This document shows, piece after piece, positions 52,401 to 59,105 of a DNA stretch of 64,000 bases. The stretch lies in NCBI GenBank assembly GCA_910586225.1, contig CAJUIL010000012.1, positions 1 through 64,000 on the forward strand. Reading direction: 5' to 3'. The first letter of the stretch is position 1; the number at the start of each line of letters is the position of its first letter. The stretch is from an uncultured Eubacterium sp. GTDB lineage: Bacteria > Bacillota > Clostridia > Lachnospirales > Lachnospiraceae. The position numbers and the translations under genes were made by a program. The notes under the pieces are model-generated. The model saw nothing but the letters and a program-made list of their open reading frames with translations. It had not been told where the DNA came from and searched no databases.

Positions 52401-53408
52401 GTAACGAATGTGGCGGATATGCAGTATGACGAGATTGAGATTTATGATATCGGCATTACATTTTCAGAAAATGTAACGAAGGAAGATCTGCAGGAGTTGG
52501 ATAGACAGACCGGAAACCTGATGGAGCGGTTTGCCTGCCGCTATGAGGAAAGCGTGGATCTGGATTTCGGCGGAAAAACGAAATCGATGTATCTTGGAAT
52601 AGCGCAGGATACAGAGGAGATCGCTGATTTCTTAAAGCTTCGTACAAAGAGCGGCGAAAAAATCTCTTATCCGTCCGCTGGGGAAGCTGCATTAACGGTA
52701 AAGACAGCGGAAACAATGGGGATTCGTGTGGGCGATCAGGTAGTTTTGCGGGACAGTGAGATGAACAGCCTTACGGTAAAAGTGAGCGCGTTGTATGAGA
52801 ATTTTATTTATAACTGTGTTTATATTAGTAAGGAGACCTATATGGAGCAGCTTGGAAAAGAGCCGGAGTACAAAAGCGCTTATGTCGTTGTAAAAGACGG
52901 TGTGGATGTCCATATGGCGGCTGCAGTGATGGCTGACCAGGGCAATGTATTGTCGGTTTCTATTACCCAAGATATGCGCGAACGGATTGCATCGATGATG
53001 AAAAGCATGGATTATATTGTGCTTTTAATTATTTTATGCGCAGGCAGCCTAGCGTTTATTGTGCTGTACAATCTGACGAATATTAATATTACCGAGCGTA
53101 TCCGGGAGATCGCGACGATCAAGGTGCTTGGGTTTTACGCGCGGGAAACGGCGGATTATGTATTTCGGGAAAATCTTGCGCTAACGGGCCTTGGTGCGTT
53201 GGCGGGGCTGGGTCTTGGGAAATGGCTCCATTGGTTTGTGATGGATCAGGTTAAGATTGATATGATCTCGTTTAAGACGATGGTTGCTCCGATGAGCTAT
53301 TTATGGAGTCTGGCATTGACGTTTGCGTTTGCGATGCTTGTAAACGGGCTGATGTATTTTAAGCTGGAGCATATTCATATGGCGGAGGCGCTTAAGTCGA
53401 TTGAATAG
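49476..53408 (+). CDS. FtsX-type ABC permease with giant extracytoplasmic coiled coil
   Basis: 1310 residues. The first membrane helix (YLAIFAIVLLGVALFTG) is at ~20-36, then a folded segment to ~230. Residues ~230-757 are a continuous coiled coil rich in E, Q, A and K with exact 7-residue repeats. Then come an FtsX domain (NVFPVFFFLVAALICMTTMN and two more helices, ~780-910) and a second FtsX domain with three helices near the C-terminus (~1180-1300). This is the usual 3+1 and 3-helix double-FtsX layout with an unusually long stalk, which could span the wall. Partner is the ATPase upstream. Confidence 0.88.
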   Translation: MNKGMIKTTVREIKGSLGRYLAIFAIVLLGVALFTGLKATTPAMLMTGNDYLAEQNFYDFRLLSTIGFEEADVQKLIEMKQTADAEGAVSVDAVCMADSGNEAVYKFHTVPEKINQIILTAGRMPKKADECVLDSAQYGEDMIGKQIAVTDSNEEDTLEMFGERTFTAVGIVRSPYYINLERGTTSIGEGKITAFLYVPRESFACEYLTEIYVKTKQKLDVYTDAYEDYIDGMQEEIEGKTEALALARYEKITGEARKEIDDAQEELDEKLADAHKELADARKKIADGEQEIVDGEQELRDGKRKAADGERELAANERKLSDSERKLLDGEREIREKEQEIRDAQRQLSQAEQEISANEKKLADGKAELAQAKAKLQKEETKLQKEEAALPGQETQLQKQETELLKKEEELTQQEAELASQETELLKKEAELKEQETELMQQEAALKQQETTLLDKKAELAQQEAVLRQQETALENEETALDSQQKDLNLRKEQLEQAYAAHQISHTQYESQLQELQTGLHQLQAGKAELAQTKAQLQAGKKQLQEGRSQVQEGLVQVQSGLAQVRPGLTQLQEGLSQVREGLTQVQGGLSKVREGLTQVREGLVQVRAGCKQLQDGKQQIAAGKKQLAAAKAEIASNEKTLAESQQQLAAGKAETADARMQLETGRRELEKGKAELQSGRIELADGKRQLADAREELADARAELKQGRKDLDKGKAELADARREYADAKAELNEETADAQQKINDARMELAEAEEPDAYALTRNTNIGYACYESDSNIVAGIANVFPVFFFLVAALICMTTMNRMVEEQRTQIGVLKALGYGNGTIMGKYLFYAGSAAAAGAVAGCIIGTWLFPKVIWMGYSIMYSMGEITYYFDGWMAFFSLLAALLCSMGAAYASCRYELYSVPASLIRPKAPKGGKRIFLENVGFIWSRMKFLHKVSVRNIFRYKKRFFMMILGISGCTALLLTGFGVKDSVTNVADMQYDEIEIYDIGITFSENVTKEDLQELDRQTGNLMERFACRYEESVDLDFGGKTKSMYLGIAQDTEEIADFLKLRTKSGEKISYPSAGEAALTVKTAETMGIRVGDQVVLRDSEMNSLTVKVSALYENFIYNCVYISKETYMEQLGKEPEYKSAYVVVKDGVDVHMAAAVMADQGNVLSVSITQDMRERIASMMKSMDYIVLLIILCAGSLAFIVLYNLTNINITERIREIATIKVLGFYARETADYVFRENLALTGLGALAGLGLGKWLHWFVMDQVKIDMISFKTMVAPMSYLWSLALTFAFAMLVNGLMYFKLEHIHMAEALKSIE
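51135..51302 (+). repeat. eight tandem 21-bp units in the permease coiled coil
   Basis: Residues 554-609 are eight heptads of the form G-L-x-Q-V-x-x (GLVQVQS, GLAQVRP, GLTQLQE, GLSQVRE, GLTQVQG, GLSKVRE, GLTQVRE, GLVQVRA). The DNA units are 21 bp and very similar, so unit number could vary by slippage. A second heptad array of QETEL/QEAEL type lies at about 50640-50940. Confidence 0.85.
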
Positions 53409-53428
53409 GCAGTTTTGACGGGCAATAA

Positions 53429-53464
53429 ATGAATAGTATTTCCAGATATGGAAATACTATTCAT
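53429..53464. terminator. hairpin between permease and Rpn-like gene
   Basis: ATGAATAGTATTTCC (53429-53443) and GGAAATACTATTCAT (53450-53464) form a perfect 15-bp stem around AGATAT. It sits between convergent genes and lacks a T run; a terminator role is likely by position. Confidence 0.6.
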
Positions 53465-53491
53465 AAAGATGGATCGATAGGTTTATGCTTG

Positions 53492-54382
53492 TCAGTCTTT
53501 CCACCACTCTCCGACTTCTTTTTCTGCCGTTTCCTGGGACATAACAAACCGTGTTGCAATCCTTTTAACGACTTCAATAAATGTCATGCCGCATTCTTGA
53601 TATGTCTCTACTGCCGAACGGATTGCCGCATCCTTTGCTACGCCTATGTCATGTACTCTCATAATCTCTTCCTGGTCATATAACTGCATCATAATATCCA
53701 CAACCTCGCTTTCTTTTCCTTCAAGATATTCTCTAAGAATATTCTGATCCTTGCAAATACGGATTGTCTTTTGCACTGTTTTCTTTGATCTACCGTATAG
53801 TTTTCTCTGTTCATCTACTATTTTTGTGAAAGTTACATATTGGCTGATAATATCGCCTTTCTTCCCGTTATAGATCATCTGCACGGTCACTTCGACCGCT
53901 GTTTTTTCCCCTCCAAAAAATTCATCTGATAACGTAATCTCTGATGGGCGTGTTTTACGTTCTCCTGTATATATGACATACAGCTCCGGTTTTGGAAGCT
54001 CTACTTTTTTGCTCTTATATAAATCCATATCATTTTCGGAAAAATATCTCCGGTATGAATTTGCCAGGTATTCCAGCGCACGAATGATAATATTAGCTGT
54101 CCATAAGGTTTGCGCTTCCACCAGCACCATAAGTTTATTTCCTTTTATGAACCCAAGGTCATTATAGACGCTGTCTGTAAAAATATTTTCCAAAGTGACT
54201 GTTTTTAAGTCATCCTCGCATACTTTCTTATCTTCCGGATGGAGTGCTTGGTACAGTTGGAGCAGGTATTTGGAATCACTGAACAAATTGCAGAATACGC
54301 TGTCTTTTACTGTCCTTTTCGTTTCTGTTTTTTCTATTTCCTTACTTTCCGCTGCCATATGCTGTATATCTCTTCCTCTCAT
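53492..54382 (-). CDS. Rpn/PD-(D/E)XK nuclease family transposase-like protein
   Basis: About 296 residues from the ATG at 54382 (54358 is a second possibility). The pattern KDSVFCNLFSDSKYLLQLYQ, then FTDSVYNDLGFIKGNKLMVL and VEAQTLWTANIIIRALEYL matches Rpn-type recombination-promoting nucleases, with acidic residues of the PD-(D/E)XK core in D-LGF and V-E-A-Q. The C-terminal part (VAKDAAIRSAVETYQECGM) is helical. Such genes are dispersed, single-copy and of uncertain function in Lachnospiraceae. No inverted repeats bound it. Confidence 0.8.
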   Translation of the reverse strand: MRGRDIQHMAAESKEIEKTETKRTVKDSVFCNLFSDSKYLLQLYQALHPEDKKVCEDDLKTVTLENIFTDSVYNDLGFIKGNKLMVLVEAQTLWTANIIIRALEYLANSYRRYFSENDMDLYKSKKVELPKPELYVIYTGERKTRPSEITLSDEFFGGEKTAVEVTVQMIYNGKKGDIISQYVTFTKIVDEQRKLYGRSKKTVQKTIRICKDQNILREYLEGKESEVVDIMMQLYDQEEIMRVHDIGVAKDAAIRSAVETYQECGMTFIEVVKRIATRFVMSQETAEKEVGEWWKD

Positions 54383-54468
54383 AATATATTGTTTCTCTTT
54401 CAACTTTATCTTAGCAGAAAACAATCCAATAAGCCATATACTTATGGATAAAAACGCCCGTGAAAGAA

Positions 54469-56718
54469 TTAAAGATTGATATTTTTGTGTGAAACCTGTT
54501 TTTCATTATAATAAATCGTAACAGGAGTGCTATGACTGACTTCCAATAATACATAGCAGACAGAGGCTCGGCCCATATCAGATACCTTTACTTTTAATCT
54601 ATCTGCATTCCATTCCGGTTGAAAAGCATAATCAGCTGCCAGCCCATTATAATAAATGTATTTCTTTTTATTTTTGCATATCATATACCATTTGCCCTGA
54701 CCGCATGACCGGAGAGCTTCTCTTATCGCTTGAGGAGCATCTTCTTTGGCCATGCGTATGATCTTTGCATCAGAGCCTACGGATCCTGTTTTTGTATGAT
54801 CTGTTTTTGTTACAGCAGCGGCTGCTTTTATAGGCTCCGAAAGCTCCAAATCCTGTTGTATCTCATTGAGTTCTTCCTGTGTAAGGCTCTCCAGCCGTAT
54901 GATCGATCCAGCGTCGTCACGCTGCAGCCGCAGATCGATGGATCCATTTGCGTCATAGTTGAAAATGTAAAAGGAGTCGTCCGCTTTGACATCCATAAAA
55001 ATGCGAACCCGGCTGCCTTTATAATAATAAGCTCCGTTTTTCTTCTCAATATCATGGGCTGCATAAGCTTTTGCGTATGCCTGCTTCGTCGTTTGCTTCT
55101 TTGTGACGGTTACCTTGCAGATATATGTGATCTGGCCGATCCTGGCATAGATTTTTGTCTGTCCTGGCTTTTGGGCGGTTACGGTTCCGTGCTTATCTAC
55201 AATAGCGATTTTCTTATTTTCAGACGACCATACCGGATCCTGCTTTACGCGGGTCAGCTTTAAAAGCAGGGTACTGCCTTCTGTTAGCTGTATAGAAGAT
55301 TTGTTTAGTTTTGGAAATTGATCGGTATCGGTTGTACTGATACGGTCAATTTCCTGCGCAGTATATAAAAAAGCATCGTATGTATCCTGTGTACTCGCTC
55401 CATGCGCCAACGCATAGCTGCATTGGGTGTTTACTTCTTTAATGAGCTTTTTTCTGTGGCTGAATGGACCGATTGTGGAATAACCGTTTTTAGTGAAAAG
55501 AGTAAGTCCAATGGTTCCTTCGCTAAATCCTCCGGATGGCTTGTCCGCTTCATCTGCACCATCAGAAAAAATAGTATACAGACGATTGTTCTCACAGATG
55601 ATTGTTAAGTCCCTTTCGGTAGATGCGGCGGTGTGTTCTGTTTTGCGATTGGTCGCCGCAGCGGTGGTTTTATAGGTGCCGAAAGAAGCGGCTGCTGCCG
55701 TAAATAAGCAGGTCAGCGCAAGCGCTGCAGCAGTTGTAGCTTTTGATCTTTTTTGAATATCCATAATTGCGTCTAACCTTCCTTTTAATAATTTTTTGCT
55801 TTCACTAAAGCTGACAGATGCAGAGGGACTGGAGTAAGTGCCGTTTGCCATCGCGCTTAATAATATGCTGCCGTATGCTTTTCTTTCAGCAGCGTCCAGA
55901 TTTTTTATGACTGCTTCGTCACAGGACAGCTCGCATAATTGTCTGATTTCCCGTTCCACCAGATATAGAAAGGGATTGAACCAATGCAGGCATAGGGTGA
56001 ACTGGATCAGCCATTTATAGATCAGGTCAGCCCGTTTGTAATGGATCAGCTCATGCAGCACTGAATAATGAAAAACCTCCGCTGTTAAATACTGATCAGA
56101 TGCCGGAAGTACGATACAGGGCTTTAAGATCCCGATCAACAACGGAGAGGAGATCAGGCTGTTCGTACAAAGACCGACACAGCCTTTGATATGCTCCTGC
56201 CCGATCATACCGCCGACGTGTTCTAGCAGGCTGATATCATCTATTGTGCGGCTTCCCGCGCGAATATAGCGGGTAAAGCTTTGATATATCGTAAGCTTTC
56301 GAAGCAAAAGCATCATGGCGGTTACCAGCCAGACTGCAGGCGCATATTTTCGGAACGCAGAAGCTATCTGCAGGCGGATGCAGCTATGATGCGTTGGTTT
56401 TGCAGCTTGCGTTGATGCTGCAGCTTGCTTTGGAGCATCAGCAGGCAGCTCTTTTGGGATCTTATTTTCTGTAGTATGGGAAGGCTCCGGTTTTCTGCTC
56501 TCAGCTGCGGGCTGTTCAAAGCTAGTATGTATCATTTCGATAGGAACGCTTATGAGCGACCAGGGAACCAGCAGACGCGCGATGACAACAAGCCATATGT
56601 AATATTGCCAGCGTTTGCTCAGCCGCCTTCGGTATAGTGGGCGTAGTAAAAACAGAATGCCTGCTAAAAATGTTCCTGAAAGAGAAAGCATCAGTACGGT
56701 ATTCATGATTTCTTGCAT
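54469..56718 (-). CDS. BlaR1/M56-family membrane metallopeptidase sensor with Ig-like domain
   Basis: 749 residues. Membrane helices at the N-terminus (LSLSGTFLAGILFLLRPLY; WQYYIWLVVIARLLVPW) and at ~128-140 frame the M56 protease; zinc motif HELIH is at 222-226 and the third ligand lies in LCELSCDEAV. A fourth helix (AAALALTCLFTAAAASFG) leads to an extracytoplasmic part that includes a Big_2-like Ig domain (~470-545: KIAIVDKHGTVTAQKPGQTK). No penicillin-binding sensor domain is seen, so the signal is probably not a beta-lactam. Its cognate repressor is the BlaI-type gene just upstream. Confidence 0.85.
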   Translation of the reverse strand: MQEIMNTVLMLSLSGTFLAGILFLLRPLYRRRLSKRWQYYIWLVVIARLLVPWSLISVPIEMIHTSFEQPAAESRKPEPSHTTENKIPKELPADAPKQAAASTQAAKPTHHSCIRLQIASAFRKYAPAVWLVTAMMLLLRKLTIYQSFTRYIRAGSRTIDDISLLEHVGGMIGQEHIKGCVGLCTNSLISSPLLIGILKPCIVLPASDQYLTAEVFHYSVLHELIHYKRADLIYKWLIQFTLCLHWFNPFLYLVEREIRQLCELSCDEAVIKNLDAAERKAYGSILLSAMANGTYSSPSASVSFSESKKLLKGRLDAIMDIQKRSKATTAAALALTCLFTAAAASFGTYKTTAAATNRKTEHTAASTERDLTIICENNRLYTIFSDGADEADKPSGGFSEGTIGLTLFTKNGYSTIGPFSHRKKLIKEVNTQCSYALAHGASTQDTYDAFLYTAQEIDRISTTDTDQFPKLNKSSIQLTEGSTLLLKLTRVKQDPVWSSENKKIAIVDKHGTVTAQKPGQTKIYARIGQITYICKVTVTKKQTTKQAYAKAYAAHDIEKKNGAYYYKGSRVRIFMDVKADDSFYIFNYDANGSIDLRLQRDDAGSIIRLESLTQEELNEIQQDLELSEPIKAAAAVTKTDHTKTGSVGSDAKIIRMAKEDAPQAIREALRSCGQGKWYMICKNKKKYIYYNGLAADYAFQPEWNADRLKVKVSDMGRASVCYVLLEVSHSTPVTIYYNEKQVSHKNINL

Positions 56719-56741
56719 TTTGCCGCCTCCAATCTGACTGG

Positions 56742-57143
56742 TTATTCCAAATTAGCGTTATTTTTTTCATCGGCAGCACATTGATCCTGCCAGTATGCGT
56801 TTAATTCCGCAAGATCGGCGGCAGACAGCCATTCTTTTTGGATCAGCGTTGCGACAAGCCCTTTTGCGTTGCCCTCGTACATTTTTCCTAAAAACGCTTC
56901 TGTCTGGGCAGCTTGATATTCACCTTCTGAAAAAACAGCTGAATACCGGTTGCGGTGACCGATTTTATTTGTAGTGACCAATCCTTTCTCAATCAGCCGG
57001 GATAGCAGCGTAATAATTGTATTCTTTGTCCAATTCTTTCCCTGAGCGGATAATTCCTGCATAATCTGTGCGTATAACGCGTTCCCGCCATTGCTCCAGA
57101 TGATTTTTAACAGTTCAAATTCATAATCAGATGCTTGCTGCAT
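56742..57143 (-). CDS. BlaI/MecI-family transcriptional repressor
   Basis: 133 residues with a winged helix (YEFELLKIIWSNGGNALYAQ, then WTKNTIITLLSRLIEKGLV) and the C-terminal dimer helix region EGNAKGLVATLIQKEW. BlaI proteins are cleaved when the paired M56 protease is activated, releasing the operator. The gene precedes the M56 gene by 23 nt and starts at the ATG with AGGAAAACC-type leader. A large palindrome covers its promoter. Confidence 0.9.
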   Translation of the reverse strand: MQQASDYEFELLKIIWSNGGNALYAQIMQELSAQGKNWTKNTIITLLSRLIEKGLVTTNKIGHRNRYSAVFSEGEYQAAQTEAFLGKMYEGNAKGLVATLIQKEWLSAADLAELNAYWQDQCAADEKNNANLE

Positions 57144-57166
57144 AGGTTTTCCTCCGTTTGATTTAT

Positions 57167-57209
57167 GAGTACATCATGTTATCTAAATAAAAGATAACAT
57201 GATGTACTC
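57167..57209. promoter_or_regulatory. BlaI-type operator palindrome
   Basis: GAGTACATCATGTTATCT (57167-57184) and AGATAACATGATGTACTC (57192-57209) are perfect 18-bp arms, 7 bp apart. Each arm contains ACATSATGT, itself a near-palindrome, so two repressor dimers could bind. It overlaps the -10 region of the promoter. Confidence 0.75.
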
Positions 57210-57219
57210 TATATGTCAA
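57191..57219 (-). promoter_or_regulatory. promoter of the BlaI-M56 pair
   Basis: On the minus strand TTGACA (57214-57219), 17 bp, TATCTT (57191-57196). The -10 and spacer lie within the operator palindrome, as expected for repression. Confidence 0.7.
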
Positions 57220-57257
57220 GTAGTTTTTGACTTTCTAAGAAAATTTAGTAAACTTTA

Positions 57258-57288
57258 TGTAACAGGTCAGCTTGTCTGAACTGTTACA
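57258..57288. repeat. 31-bp palindromic dispersed repeat, copy B
   Basis: TGTAACAGGTCAG, loop CTTGT, CTGAACTGTTACA; the same element as at 36062-36092 but inverted, with one change. It lies between the BlaI promoter and the FGGY kinase. Confidence 0.75.
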
Positions 57289-57379
57289 ACTTTTGAAGAA
57301 ATTTCCTGCTTTTTAATGACAAATGACCAAAAAAAGAGTACTATAAGGAATAGCAAAAAAATTTTTACGGAGGTACCCA

Positions 57380-58975
57380 ATGAGCGAAATGAAAGAAACG
57401 ATTGTAAATGGAAAAGCGGTTCTCGGAATAGAGTTTGGATCTACGAGAATTAAGGCTGTATTGATTGGCGAGGACAATACGCCGATCGCGTCTGGTGCGC
57501 ATGACTGGGAAAACCGTCTGGAGGACGGGATCTGGACTTATACGCTGGATGATATCTGGACAGGCCTGCAGGACAGCTATACAAAAATGGCAGCGGATGT
57601 AAAAGCACAGTATGGCGTAGAGGTGACCAGCCTTGCCGCAATCGGTTTTTCTGCTATGATGCACGGATATATGGTATTTGATAAAGCTGGAGAGCTGCTT
57701 GTGCCGTTCCGTACATGGAGGAATACGATCACCGGACAGGCAAGCGAGCAGCTGACAGAGCTGTTCCAGTATCACATTCCGCAGAGATGGAGCATTGCGC
57801 ATCTGGATCAGGCGGTTTTAAACGGAGAAGAGCACGTAGCAAGTATTGATTACCTTGTAACGCTGGCTGGATACATACATTGGCAGCTGACCGGGGAAAA
57901 GGTACTTGGAGTCGGGGAGGCTTCGGGAATGTTTCCGATCGATATTGCTGCGTGCGATTATAATCAGCGGATGGTCGACCAATTTGATGAAAGAGTATCG
58001 GCAAAGGGTTACCCATGGAAATTAAGGGATATCCTGCCGAAAGTGCTTTCCGCAGGGGATGCTGCAGGAAGTTTGACAGAGGAAGGAGCGAAAAAGCTGG
58101 ATGTGTCCGGCAAGCTGTGCGCAGGCATTCCGGTCTGTCCGCCTGAAGGCGACGCAGGAACAGGTATGGTAGCGACGAACAGTGTCGCGGTGCGTACAGG
58201 CAATGTTTCCGCAGGAACTTCCGTATTCGGTATGGTCGTTATGGAAAAGGAGCTGTCAAAGGTATACGAGGAAATCGACTTGGTAACGACACCGACCGGA
58301 AATTTGGTCGGAATGGTTCATTGCAACAACTGTACTTCCGACCTAAACGCATGGGTGAACTTGTTTAAGGAATTTGCAGAGAGCTTTGGAATGACCGTGG
58401 ATATGAACCAGCTGTTCGCTACGCTATATCATAAAGCGCTGGAAGGGGACAAGAACTGCGGCGGGCTGCTTGCCTACAATTATTTTTCAGGGGAGCACGT
58501 AACAAAATTTGATTCCGGACGGCCGTTATTTGTACGCAAGCCGGACAGCAGCTTTAACCTTGCAAACTTTATGCGCGCGCATCTGATGGCTTCCCTGAGT
58601 GTGTTAAAGACGGGACTGAACCTGATGCTTAAAGAAGAGGGCGTAAAGGTAGATAAGATGTTAGGGCATGGAGGCTTGTTTAAGACGAAGGGTGTGGGCC
58701 AGAGTATTCTTGCAGCGGCGATTAATGCTCCGGTATTTGTAATGGAAACCGCCGGTGAAGGCGGTGCGTGGGGTATCGCGCTGCTGGCGTCTTATATGGT
58801 AAACAAAGCGGATGGAGAAAGTCTGGACGACTATCTGAACAACAAGGTATTTGCCGGACAAGAAGGGATCAGGATGGACCCGGATCCTGCGGATGTGAAA
58901 GGTTTTGACGAATTTCTGGAGGCGTATACGGCGGGGCTGCCAATCGAGAGGGCGGCTGTGGAGCATTTTATGTAA
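57380..58975 (+). CDS. FGGY-family carbohydrate kinase
   Basis: 531 residues with the sugar-kinase fold: ATPase phosphate-1 motif GIEFGSTRIKAVLIGEDN, GFSAMMHGYMVFD, EGDAGTGMVATNSVAVRTGNV (partly shown) and the adenosine motif LGHGGLFKTKGV. It belongs to the xylulokinase/ribulokinase superfamily; which pentose is used is not readable. GGAGG lies 5 nt before the ATG. The next gene encodes a GH53 galactanase, so a role in pectin side-chain (arabinogalactan) use is an attractive inference; araA/araD are not present here. Confidence 0.85.
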   Translation: MSEMKETIVNGKAVLGIEFGSTRIKAVLIGEDNTPIASGAHDWENRLEDGIWTYTLDDIWTGLQDSYTKMAADVKAQYGVEVTSLAAIGFSAMMHGYMVFDKAGELLVPFRTWRNTITGQASEQLTELFQYHIPQRWSIAHLDQAVLNGEEHVASIDYLVTLAGYIHWQLTGEKVLGVGEASGMFPIDIAACDYNQRMVDQFDERVSAKGYPWKLRDILPKVLSAGDAAGSLTEEGAKKLDVSGKLCAGIPVCPPEGDAGTGMVATNSVAVRTGNVSAGTSVFGMVVMEKELSKVYEEIDLVTTPTGNLVGMVHCNNCTSDLNAWVNLFKEFAESFGMTVDMNQLFATLYHKALEGDKNCGGLLAYNYFSGEHVTKFDSGRPLFVRKPDSSFNLANFMRAHLMASLSVLKTGLNLMLKEEGVKVDKMLGHGGLFKTKGVGQSILAAAINAPVFVMETAGEGGAWGIALLASYMVNKADGESLDDYLNNKVFAGQEGIRMDPDPADVKGFDEFLEAYTAGLPIERAAVEHFM

Positions 58976-58988
58976 AGACAGAGTAAGA

Positions 58989-59026
58989 CGGACTCTGCAG
59001 CTTGCAAACAGGCTGCAGAGAGTCCG
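58989..59026 (+). terminator. hairpin after the FGGY kinase
   Basis: CGGACTCTGCAGC and GCTGCAGAGAGTCCG pair with a 2-nt bulge. No T run; a weak terminator or an mRNA-end stabiliser between the kinase and the galactanase. Confidence 0.45.
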
Positions 59027-59105
59027 ACACAGCCTGCTATGCTTCCCAGATCAATGTTCAAGCGTATTCTGGAGCTTGATTATTTTACGCAGGAGAAAAC
59101 ATACT

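Noticed and set aside
53492..54382. Complete insertion sequence
   Set aside because: The Rpn-like gene has no terminal inverted repeats or target duplication; the only nearby dyad is a convergent-gene hairpin.
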